From assembly GCA_009746045.1 (NCBI GenBank), contig RPFO01000080.1:6333817-6395816 (forward strand): a stretch of 62,000 nt of DNA. The letters run 5' to 3'. The notes beneath the pieces are model-generated. The model saw only the letters and a program-made list of their open reading frames with translations, was not told the DNA's origin and searched no databases. The position numbers and the translations under genes were made by a program. Below, in pieces: positions 9,866 to 19,132 of the stretch (positions are counted from its first letter, which is position 1; every line of letters starts with the position of its first letter). The stretch comes from Mesostigma viride. Its lineage: Eukaryota; Streptophyta; Mesostigmatophyceae; Mesostigmatales; Mesostigmataceae.

Positions 9866-12307
9866 GGTGGAGTTGGCCAAGGACGTACTTGAGTGCGTTC
9901 GCCAATTCATCCTTATTAAGTTTCAGGAAAAGCCCGACTTGGATGGCGAATGTAAGGGGGGGGCTGATATGGAGTACAAGGCTTCTCGCTTATTTGAAGA
10001 GGTGTTCGGCTGTCGACTACTTAGCCGGATGCCAAGGAACAAGGACGTCGTCGATCGATTCCTTGCATTTTGGGAGAAGGCCGTCATCATCACGCGCAAT
10101 GTCGCCTACCTCTTAAAGTCCGAAGGTCTTGCCAATCACCTAAGGATTCCGAGAAAGGATCTGATGGCTGGCACCATCGATCTAGTGGATCTCCTCGACA
10201 AAACCGCTCCGAACTTCAGCATGAAGGGTTCGCACGGCCTTCTGGACAAGGACTTGTATCTCCACTATCAAAAAAAGATGGAAGGAGGGGAAGGGAAGAA
10301 GGAGGCGGTGGTTGAGGCGAAGGAGAAAGTTGCAGGGAAAGGGGGGGAGAAGGTGGAAGAGAAAAGTGCTGAGCCGATTGAGTATAACTGGCGCAGCATT
10401 TCCTGGGATAAGATGACCGTCTGGTATTCTTCTCATAGTCTCCCTAAAGGCGGCCCTGACAGGAAGAAGGCATTTGTGAGGAGGGTGGCGGCGGAGGTGG
10501 CGGTGGGCGACGGTGAGGGCTTCCCATCCACTTTCGCGAGGCAAGACGATGGCCTGACGCCACTACCGTGCTGTAGAATCCTGAATTTGGATGGTGAGTT
10601 CGGCCGCAAGTGGACGTCCTTCAAGGACTTCTGGTGGGGTGACCATGACCTCTTTATGGTTCCTCCAAAAAAGACAACTGTCGAACGCAATTCCGGTTAC
10701 CACAGGAAGCTTATCGAGCTAGCGACGCAGTTTTTCGAGGAGTTGCGTCCCATCGTGGTCGTTTTTGGCGGAAAGAAGTCATTGGATGGCTTCGAAGACT
10801 TACTGGTTCGGATGGGGAAGATGCCTGACGTCTCGTGGACGTCATTGGCGAAGAAGAGGAAGGCTGAGGATGACGCGGAAGGATATTCGGATGGGGACGA
10901 GGGAGGCGAGGGACAGGGAAAGGAAGGAGGGTCGACTCGCAGAGCGACGTCTACGGGGGGAGAGAAGTCGTCACCGCAGAAGACGTCTAAGGGGGGAGAG
11001 AAGTCGTCACCGCAGAAGACGTCTAAGGGGGGAGAGAAGTCGTCACCGCAGAAGACGCGGGACAAAGGGAAGGGTGGGCAGCGGCCGTCTGTCCAGCCGC
11101 AGCCGGAGTCACACCCTTCCAAAAAGCTTCGAAAGGCAGTTGTTCAAATCTCGGACGACGAAGATGAAGCTGAGCCTGGCGCTTCTGCCCGGCCTGTCGC
11201 TCCTTCCGCGCCTACGCGCGTTTCAAAGTATCCCAAGAAAGAGCTTCGAAGGCAGCCAGTCGAGTCATCATCATCCTCCTCCTCCGAGGAGGAGGAGGAG
11301 GAGGGGGAGGAGGGGAGGGGGACGAGGGGAGGAGGGGAGGAGGGGGAGGAGGGGAGGAGGGGAGGAGGAGGAGGAGGGGGAGGAGGAGGAGGAGGCGGAG
11401 GAGGAGGAGGAGGAGGAGGAGGAGAGGAGGAGGAGGAGGAGGAGGAGGAGGAGGAGGAGGAGGAGGACGGGGATGACGACGAGGAGGAGGAAGATGGAGG
11501 GAGGCGAAGGGGTGATGGAAGGGCAAGGGGTGGAGGGGCAGGAGGGTCAACTCGCAGAGCGACGTCTGAGGGGAGGAAGAAGCCTGCCGCGCCCTCCAAG
11601 TCTTCCGGCTCGTCTCGACCCAAGACAGCTGCTACTCGAGCTCCGAAAGGAATAACAAAGGGTGAGGAAATCGCTGTTTTGGTCGTGGCATGTATCCTGA
11701 ATTTTTTTTTTAATTCGTTTGCAATCTATCTACGTTGACTTTAGTCCGTCGTTGATGTGCCGATTGGTTACGCGCAGGTAATGATGTGGTGCGGGCGAAC
11801 GCTGCGGTGGGCTTCGGTCCTGCAGCTAAACTTGCTGCTCAGTCTGAAGGGGTGGAAGCGAATGCGCAGAGCCAAGAGCCTTATGAGAAGCCTACGCTGT
11901 GGATGAGACTTATGGACGGGGAACAGAAACACGGAGCACCGGAGTGCTTCTGGATTGATGGGTGGGCCGAGAACACCATGAGAAGGGCCAATGCGAGTAG
12001 GGAAAAGCAAAAGTATACCAAGTTACAGGAGGTGAAGTTGTACGGGCAGGTAGGTGGATACGATCGGAAATGGAGGGACGTTTGCATGAAGTTTTTTCCA
12101 GAAGAGACAGAGGGCGGAAAGTTGCATCGGGGCAAGTTCTGGATGCCTTTGGACTATGTGAAGAAGGTGGTGACTCTGATGGACGGAAAGAGTTGGAATG
12201 ATGTGGCAAAGTGGGCACCTGCGATGTCCATCGATCCAAAGAGGAAGAAGTCCAAAACAGAAGAGCAGAAATTGGAAGCAGAAGCAAGGAGCAAGAATAA
12301 GAAGTGA
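9866..12307 (+). CDS. 3' part of the CACTA-disrupted gene, unknown nuclear-type protein
   Basis: Exon 9866-11661, intron 11662-11777 (GTGAGG donor, CGCAG acceptor, phase 1), last exon 11778-12307 ending in TGA. The frame continues that of 1979-2285 if the CACTA element and one TT copy are removed (KLSK then LVELAKD). Roughly the first 300 residues look globular (DVLECVRQFILIKFQEKPDL; FGRKWTSFKDFWWGDHDLFM; SGYHRKLIELATQFFEEL). They are followed by three near-identical 12-residue repeats around GGEKSSPQKT (10,960-11,060), an acidic Ser/Glu stretch, a Gly/Glu run coded by (GGAGGA)n, and a Lys/Arg-rich tail. The last exon is Trp-rich (PECFWIDGW; GYDRKWRDVCMKFFPEE) with a Lys-rich end. Acidic and basic low-complexity tracts suggest a nuclear protein. 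No known family is recognised; it may itself belong to an older mobile element. Confidence 0.55.
11280..11490 (+). repeat. Coding GGA/GAG purine tract
   Basis: About 210 bp of almost pure purine on the plus strand, encoding runs of Glu and Gly in the unknown protein. Overlapping frames on either strand (Ser/Pro or Arg runs) are shadows. Confidence 0.85.
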
Positions 12308-12760
12308 CGTTCGAAGACTTTATTTTATGTTGGACGAGTCTTTAGTAAATTCATTCGACTCCGTCGCAAGTGCGACGAATGTATCCATGATATTCTTCAA
12401 TGAAACAATGCAATTTCACGCTAATGTAAAGTTTTTATGTCACACGAGACTTACAATGAGATAAATACCCACAAATTGTAATATTTACGTGAAATTTATA
12501 CGTTCGCAAGCCAAAATTCAAGATTTTTGCCTCAAAATTGAAGGAAAAGTGTCACACACTTGGCTTGGACCGCGGAACATTCGAAGTGGGCCCGGCCAGC
12601 TAGATGTACATATCATAGAGTTTTTCGGTGGGCAGATGGCATCGAAAAACCCAGTCAGCCAGAAGCTATTTTGTTTGGCACCTCTGCATGGCATTGCCAT
12701 TGGCTGACAGGCGGTGCATTCATCATGGCAAGCATTGGGAAGGATCATGCTCCTGAGTGT
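12308..12760. other. 3' flank of the unknown gene
   Basis: AT-rich. A TGTAA motif at about 12,476, some 170 nt after the stop, is a reasonable polyadenylation signal. Nothing else is recognised before the first LINE tail. Confidence 0.4.
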
Positions 12761-13360
12761 CTATTAATTAATTAATTAATTAAACTCGTGCTCCCGTTGG
12801 GGAGTCACGGAGCACCGAAGTGCTTTTAATCCCTGTGTGTGCACTACAGGAGAAAGGGCAGAGACCCCCAGTCTCCTTCATGCCAAAGGCATGCCACAGC
12901 TGCAATCGGGCGCGGCTAGCTAAAAGGACAGGCTAACGATCCGGCAAACTGTGGGTGCAATAAGACCCATGTGAGCATGTCATAGCAAGGAGCGTGGGCA
13001 AGTAATCTGAACATAGCCAGGGCGTAGCATGGCTGTACTAGAACTAGGCTAAGGCTATGGCTGGTTGTGTACCGTGCGTTGGCGGCACGTGACTAGGTTT
13101 GTTGGCACAGCTAGGCAAACATTCTAGGCATGGCTGCCTTAGCGACAGTGACTCCAATGGTTACAAGCTAGGGCTATTGCTATTCTAGCCCGCTGGGGGC
13201 GTCCACATCTTGTGGTTGATCATCAGGTCCCCGCCCCTCCAGTACACCTTGGGCTTCTGGGGGTCCTGCTTATGGCGGAGGTATTCCGGCCACAGGTCGC
13301 GTCGCTGCTGTTGCTGAGCGGGGGTTAGGTCGTCATCCAGCGTCCAGGTGAGGCGTCCAG
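12761..13360 (-). mobile_element. LINE relic, subfamily 2 (ORF1 C-terminus, 3' UTR, hairpin, TTAA tail)
   Basis: Reads on the minus strand. The ORF1 C-terminal piece (13,185-~13,360; TLDDDLTPAQQQQRRDLWPE then VYWRGGDLMINHKMWTPPAG) matches the C-terminal domain of L1-type ORF1 proteins. It is followed by ~370 bp of 3' UTR, a hairpin with stem CTCCC/GGGAG and loop CAAC (12,791-12,804), and a (TTAA)n tail at 12,761-12,784. The 5' end is truncated. Confidence 0.8.
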
Positions 13361-13517
13361 GTGAGTGTCTATGTGCCATGTTAGCCTGCATGCTGAATAC
13401 CTGTACCCTTACACAAACTTTTCGGGTTTCATTTTATTTATTAGATATCAATGAGAAAACCAATACGCTTGCTATAGAGTCATTCCATTGTTACAGCGAC
13501 ATAATGAGGTGGTTTCG

Positions 13518-13618
13518 GTATACTGGAGGGGGGACGTCATCCACGTCGACCACAAGCCCTGGCAGGCGCCCCCTGCCACCCCAGCAACCCCAGTCTAGGG
13601 AATATAGCAGTAGTCTAG
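13518..13618 (+). mobile_element. LINE relic, subfamily 3 ORF1 C-terminal fragment
   Basis: Codons 13,518-13,598 read VYWRGDVIHVDHKPWQAPP and on to a stop, nearly identical to the end of the longer copy at 43,095-44,404. It is cut off just after the stop by the tail of the minus-strand LINE that starts at 13,619. Confidence 0.75.
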
Positions 13619-15640
13619 ATTAATTAATGAGGAACATAACTCCGTTGGGAGTATATGTAGCACATAGCCCTGAGAAGGGGCATATGGCCTATAGTACATT
13701 CTAAGCTACTTCCTGCAAGGGTGGGAATGTAAACGACATGCACTTGCTCTAGGTGCACCAAGGGCACCTGCACCCCCCAGAGTCTCAAACAACACCCAAC
13801 TAAGGGGAGCCTGTCATGGGGGGGAAGATCATCATGGCTATACCAGAGCTAGAGCGTGGCATCTCAGCAGAGAGCAGCTCTCTGCATGGGTACAGCATAA
13901 CGAAATAAAGCTAGGCATCATCTGGAGTGTGGCACAGCATAGGCACACATGTACATGGCTAAATAATGCTCGTGAATCAGCTAGTATAGTGCATGTAGGA
14001 GGCGTACATGTACATGGCCACGGTCTATCTATTCTACACTACTACTGCTGTATTCCCCTAAGCTGGGGCGTCTGGAGTCGTTGGGTCCGCGGGGGTCGCA
14101 TGCCAGGGCTTGTGGCCGACGTAGACGGCCGCCCCCTTCCAGTACACCGGCTGCCCCGCCTTGGTCTGCCGGAGCTGGAGGTAGGTCGGCCATAGCTCCC
14201 GTCGCCGGCCGTTGTTGCTGCGCCAGCCCTGGTCAAGTCGTCGTCAAGGGTGAAGTGAGTCTTCTCGAGCCGCTAGCGGCGTCTGAGGAAAAAAAATCCT
14301 GTCCGTCGGGTTCTTAAAGGTGAGGAGTGGGGGCGCCCCGGCCTTACCCCGCGCGCGGGGAAGGCGGTGGGAGACCAGCTCGATCTCACCATTAAGGCCC
14401 ATGCGACCAAGGATTTCTCTCTCAAACGCACGCGTAAGCTTCTCGGAATTCTCACCTTCCTCCATGTCGAAGTTCTTGACGATGACGTTGAGGCTGCGCT
14501 TGGCGAGCTCGGCCTCCTCGCGGAGGTCAAGCGTCTGCCGCTGGAGCTGGGCTGCGACGGCGGAGGCACCTGGTGGAGGTGGTGTGCTGCTTAATCATAT
14601 CCGCCCAGGTCGTGATGGGAGGAGCATCGCCGGCCAGGCCAGCAGGGGCTGGCTTGGCGGCAATGTCCTTCACCGCCTGGGCGGTGAGGCCTGCGGTGTT
14701 CTGCAGGACCTCGATAGCGATGGCATTATCCTTAAGACGCTGGTACGTCGATGTCGCGGAGCTGGGCGGTGATGGAGTCGGTGGATCGGAGGCGGAGGGG
14801 GGGGGGGGTGTGGAGGCGAGGAGGGTGGCGGTGGCGGTGGGGATCATGGGCCGGGAGCTCAGCAGCCAGCGTGCGACCCACCGTCGAGCTGCCACATCTG
14901 CAGTTAGGGGCGTCGCGTGCTGTGAGATGGCTTCTTGGAGGTGGAGGAGGAAGGTGGATTCGGTCAAGGGGGAGGGCCGGGCCCAGAGGTCCGCGGCAGA
15001 GCGCTGAAGGATGGAAAAGAGGGCGGCCAGCTGAAGACGTGGGCGAGACCAGTGGGTCAGGTTCTCAGGTCGGTGAGAAAAACTGCCGTCAGGTCCAGTG
15101 CGGAGGCGACTAAGGCTTTGAAGGCGTTGGCACAGGTCGAAAATGGAGGCGTATGACCCATAAAACACGAGCTCCAGTATCCTGATGGGTGGCATGCCGA
15201 AATAGCTGAGTCTGGCGTCGTCGAAGGTGGAAAATAACCCGTGGACGTCAAAGTCGCGCTCAGACCAGCTCGGTTCGGTTGGGCGGCTGCATTTGTGCTC
15301 AGGCGAGGCTGAGGGCGAGGCATGAAGCCCGGGAGGGTGCTGGGCGACCACCAGTGCGCGACTAGTGTCACCGCTGCCTGCCGGGCTTGAGGGCGAACTA
15401 AGCTGCAGCCGGAGCTGCAGACGTATTTTCATTGCATGCCGAGCGCAGCCGTCAGGCTGCGTTGCGTCGATGGGCGTTTGCTCATCGTATATTGCGTAAT
15501 AGCTTCGGAAAATTATATCAGCATGTGCGTCGTAGAAAGACGCGTCGATTGTGATATTCACGGCTAAATTCGGTGCTTGAGCAAACGTGGAAGTTATGAG
15601 CTCCACCGTCAGCCATGGCTACCTCGTGGCTCGTGACTCG
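13619..15640 (-). mobile_element. ORF1-only LINE copy, subfamily 1
   Basis: Minus-strand copy about 2.0 kb long with a short 5' leader, a frame-broken ORF1, ~400-bp 3' UTR, hairpin ACTCC-CAAC-GGAGT (complement of 13,639-13,652) and a TTAA tail at 13,619-13,628. No ORF2 lies between the ORF1 stop (14,058-14,060) and the 3' end. Confidence 0.8.
14058..15606 (-). pseudogene. L1-type ORF1 (frame-broken)
   Basis: The order of parts is that of L1 ORF1p. A variable N-terminus comes first, then an Ala/Ser-rich segment (ISQHATPLTADVAA), a coiled-coil-like stretch (QRLKDNAIAIEVLQNTAG then LTAQAVKDIAAKPAPAG), an RRM (EEGENSEKLTRAFEREILGR and HRLPRARGKAG), and the C-terminal domain (TDRIFF onward). Frame shifts occur near 15,430, 14,540, 14,340 and 14,230, so the copy is not translatable. 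In L1 elements this protein is an RNA-binding trimer that packages the element RNA. Confidence 0.75.
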
Positions 15641-16005
15641 TAAGACCCATGTGAGTGTATATACTGGCGAAATACACAGCGTTATAGTACCTTCGATTAG
15701 CTCTGGTCCCTTGTGGTCATCAGATTGCGCCTTAATTAGCCGACGTCTTGAGCCCACCTCACATTTGTAGCATAAGCTATGCGTCAGCCTACCTATGGTA
15801 TTGCACTGGTTGTATTGCACCCACAGTGTTGCGCCCCGGCATGATGCACCATATGCCGTGGAGAGAGCGCTCTGTGGCCTGCCCACTTGCGGCAGTGAGA
15901 GAAGCTAGGGCGCCGGCTCGCTGTGTATATATAGAGTTGAAGGTTCCTTTACTCTGTATTGGCACCCACGTGACGCAGTCACGTTCTTTTTAATTAATTA
16001 ATTAA
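15641..16005 (+). mobile_element. Retroposon 3' end of a second hairpin type (ACGTGAC-GCA-GTCACGT)
   Basis: The right edge is a perfect hairpin, stem ACGTGAC/GTCACGT with loop GCA at 15,968-15,984, followed by a (TTAA)n tail at 15,990-16,005. The same hairpin plus TTAA tail occurs at 44,925-44,975. The upstream extent is uncertain: the remaining ~300 bp (including TGTATATATAGAG near 15,922) shows no coding potential. Confidence 0.5.
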
Positions 16006-16256
16006 TGCTCAGATTACTTGCCCACGCTCCTTAGAACTTGTAATATGATATGCTCACATGGGTCTTATAGCACCCACAGATATTGCCGGATCGTTTAGCG
16101 TGTCCGATTGCACAGCTGTGGCATGCCTCTGGCATGGTCCCTCGAAGGAGAAAGGGGTCCTCTTCCCTTCGATCCTTCCTGTTGTGCACACACAGGGATT
16201 CAAAGCACTTCGGTGCTCCGTGACTCCCCAACGGGAGCACGAGTTTAGTTAATTAA
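16006..16256 (+). mobile_element. LINE relic, subfamily 2 3' UTR with hairpin and tail
   Basis: Starts GCTCAGATTACTTGCCCACG and follows the 3' UTR of the copies at 12,761, 16,921 and 40,804 to the hairpin CTCCC-CAAC-GGGAG (16,224-16,237) and a TTAA-type tail. 5'-truncated inside the 3' UTR. Confidence 0.8.
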
Positions 16257-16299
16257 ATAAATAATTAATTCATTATAATTGATCAATTAATTCATTCTA

Positions 16300-16728
16300 A
16301 TGCATCAGTAATGCATCAGCTGGTATAGTGCCTGTAGTAGGCGTACATGTATACAAGGCCACGCTTTCTGGCCTGCGCTGGTTGTCTTCTTGATACAAGG
16401 CCACGGTGGCTAGGCCTGTCACTATTCTACACTACTACTGCTGCCGTATCCCCTAAGCTCAGTGGGGCGTCTGGAGTCGCTGGGGCCGCGGGGGTCACGT
16501 GCCAGGGCTTGTGGCCGACGTAGATGGCCGCCCGGGCCTTCCAATACACTGGCTTCCCCGCCGTGGTCTGCCGGAGCTGGAGGTAGGTCGGCCATAGCTC
16601 CCGTCGCCGTTGATGCTGCGCCAGGGTCACTTGAGTCGTCGATCGTCCAGGGTGAAGTGAGTCTTCTCGAGCCGCTTGCGGCGTCTGAGAAAAGAAATCT
16701 TGTCCGCCGGGTTCTCAAAGATGAGAAG
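16300..16728 (-). mobile_element. LINE relic, subfamily 1 ORF1 C-terminus and partial 3' UTR
   Basis: On the minus strand, ORF1 C-terminal motifs are readable with frame breaks: MTLAQHQRRRELWPTYLQLR, PVYWKARAAIYVGHKPW. The 3' UTR is interrupted by the neighbouring plus-strand insertion ending at ~16,256, and the 5' edge is cut at ~16,728. Confidence 0.75.
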
Positions 16729-16729
16729 A

Positions 16730-16802
16730 AGCTCAGGGATATGTGCTACATATGTGTACTCCGAACCGAGTTATGTTACAATTCAATTTTAATTTTTTTA
16801 AT
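16730..16802 (+). mobile_element. Very short LINE 3' end
   Basis: CTCAGGGATATGTGCTACAT, then a mutated hairpin (ACTCCGAACCGAGT) and GTTATGTTACAATTCAATTT tail: the last ~45 nt of a subfamily 1/3 3' UTR and nothing more. An example of extreme 5' truncation. Confidence 0.65.
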
Positions 16803-16920
16803 AATGACGTGTAGTATGTAGGCTTCTTTTGATCAGTCGGATCAAAATTGGCTCTTTTTTAGCAAATTAGCAATTAAATTAGCGGAGGTCGGGGGGCGAG
16901 ATTAATTAAGAGGTACCTTG

Positions 16921-17163
16921 AAATTACCTGCCCACGCTCCTTGCTATGATATGCTCACATGGGTCTTATTGCACCCACAGTTTAACCGGATCGTTAGCCT
17001 GTCCTAGCCGCGCCCGATTGCAGCTGTGGCATGCCTTTGGCATGAAGGAGACTGGGGGTCTCTGCCCTTTCTCCTGTAGTGCACACACAGGGATTAAAAG
17101 CACTTCGGTGCTCCGTGACTCCCCAACGGGAGCACGAGTTTAATTAATTAATTAATTAATTGA
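16921..17163 (+). mobile_element. LINE relic, subfamily 2 3' UTR with hairpin and tail
   Basis: Near-identical to 16,006-16,256 and 41,010-41,256, with hairpin CTCCC-CAAC-GGGAG at 17,119-17,132 and a (TTAA)n tail to ~17,163. Truncated inside the 3' UTR. Confidence 0.8.
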
Positions 17164-17689
17164 AATTAAACAAGAGGCATGCCTCTATAGATCCAGATAA
17201 ATTTTTGGAGGCGAGTTTCTATTGGAATGAATTTGTAGTATATTGTATGACATAGTATATCAAAGAGACAACCAGCGCAGGCCAGAAATCGGGAGAATCC
17301 GGACCATGGTAGCTCGAGCCTGCCGTTATCTTTTCCGCGTTTTCGAGTCGTTCAGGATGATGAAGATGAATGGTGATGGAAATGTGTATCCTTGTGCATT
17401 GAAATTATGGCTGGCTTACGTGTGGAGCGACTAGATGACCTAGACGGTGGGGCCGGAAACAGCATGCTTGATCAGGGCGTGTGTTTCTAGCCTAACTGGC
17501 CGGGAGTGTCTAGTGGTGAGCACCATTGCTGCGATCGCTCTCCCACCATTTACGAGGAAATACCCGCAAATGGAAAACCACTGAAAAGGTCTAGCTAGTC
17601 AGTCATCACGTTAGCCATGCCATGATTCCAAACGTCCAAGAACTGCACACGGTGCAAAGGCAAAAAGCCGGAGGACAGCACTTTCAAAG

Positions 17690-17905
17690 TAGTATATTGT
17701 CAAGGCGCACACGCCCGACCCTGTGGGCAAGCCCCCTCCCCCCAAGCGGAGGAGGCGTTTTGATGAGTAGTGTAGTTAGGCTTTTCTAGATAGAGTTAGG
17801 ATCGTTCGATCACGCGGCTTCCTCCACCCCATACATCATGGAATATGTGCTACATGACCTCCCCACGGAGGCATGTTCTAATTTAATTTAATTTTTTAAT
17901 TGTAT
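17690..17905 (+). mobile_element. LINE relic: ORF2 C-terminus, short 3' UTR, hairpin, TTTAA tail
   Basis: Codons 17,696-17,770 read IVKAHTPDPVGKPPPPKRRR and RFDE, then TAG. This matches the end of the minus-strand relic at 41,771-42,160, which preserves more of ORF2. The 3' UTR is only ~100 bp and begins TGTAGTTAGGC, like the start of the ORF1-only 3' UTRs. The terminal hairpin is CCTCC/GGAGG with loop CCAC (17,868-17,881), and the tail is (TTTAA)n. Confidence 0.65.
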
Positions 17906-18955
17906 GACAATTCATGTCACTTGATGAGGGTGACGGAAAGTACTGAAGTGGCCCGAAAGCGTCGCGGCCGACGTTTCTACTTTCTAGATCGATTGCGCAT
18001 TCGACGGTTAAAAGGCAGAGATGCGGTCGATTGGTATACCTAGTACTGTACGATGGTGTTGTCCAAACGGAATTTCCAGTCAGCGATGCGGGCTTTGCAT
18101 CTCACGTTGTACATGCATGGACAAGAGCCCTTGCGTCGCGCTGTGCTGCATGTGGCGAACTTATTCTCCGCCGTCGGATTGCACCGTCAATATGAGCGTC
18201 GATATGCTCGTCGATGAACCCAACGCAAGCCATGTACGAAAAGAAGTAGATATGGCACGGCGGCAACAGCGGGCGAGTTTGGTAACTTTACGGAACTTGT
18301 AGCCCGGCGGCTGGAGCCGTGTCAAGCAGTCCGCAGGCAGTCCGTAGGTAGTCCGCCGGCATGAATAAAGTGACAACTTTGAAATTTTGAGAACTCCGGC
18401 GACCACCCAGTCGCGGTAAAATTGGCTCTTGAGACCAGTACGCTTGATACACAGTCAATGCATGATATTGTTACAGCGCCACATGCTGACATTTGGTATG
18501 TAGGCTTCTCCGAGATCAATCCGAGGCCGGCCTGCCCGATGGTTATAATGCCCGGTGGCTCAGGACCGCGCGTGACAATTAAGTGATACAGCCAGCGTTG
18601 CCATGCAGAAACCCATAGAAGATGGAAATGTGTAGCCATGTATGAAAAAATTATGGCTATACTGCTACAGCTAACTTTCAGAGCAAGACCTGGACTATCA
18701 AGGTATCTTGTCAGATAAAAAGCAAACTCACGTGATCGGTGTGTTTGTTCTTTGTGGCCAGGAGTGCCCAATTGTAAGCACCACTGCTGCGATCGCTAGA
18801 TAAGTACCGCATTAGGTACAATGATGCAAAGTGCTTATGGCTTTTAACATGGTGAAGAACGATGAACCGGTCAACTGAGTACCTCCACGTATGCAAAAGA
18901 ACCTGGGAGGGACTCCAACTGTCATGATTGCACATAATAGTTGGCTCGTCACCAG
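17906..18955. other. Unassigned intergenic DNA
   Basis: About 1 kb downstream of the PRCC-family gene. Short open frames only; no repeat, RNA gene or domain recognised. The PRCC transcript end should lie here, but no clear signal was found. Confidence 0.4.
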
Positions 18956-19132
18956 CCGTATTTGCCCTGCGTCTCGGCCTTGGTAAGGAGCCCTTGCAAC
19001 TTGCATTTGTCACCAGCAATACTTGCCCTGCGTCTCGGTCTTGGTGAGGAAGCCTTGCAACTTGCATTTGTCACCAGCCATACTTGCCCTGCGTCTCGGC
19101 CTTGGTGAGGAACCCTTGCGACTTGCGCTCGT
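18956..19132 (-). repeat. 61-bp tandem triplication of the PRCC gene C-terminal segment
   Basis: The phrase TTGCCCTGCGTCTCGG occurs at 18,962, 19,023 and 19,084 (61-bp period). On the minus strand each unit encodes a version of GFLTKAETQGKY-x-W followed by TGA. Only the unit at 19,071-19,132 is in the gene; the two others fall after its stop, in the 3' UTR. Confidence 0.85.

Noticed and set aside
11144-11623. Minus-strand Ser/Pro/Leu-rich frames
   Set aside because: Shadows of the Glu/Gly purine tract of the plus-strand gene.
14320-15156. Plus-strand frames across the minus-strand LINE ORF1
   Set aside because: GC-rich shadows of the ORF1 coding sequence on the opposite strand.
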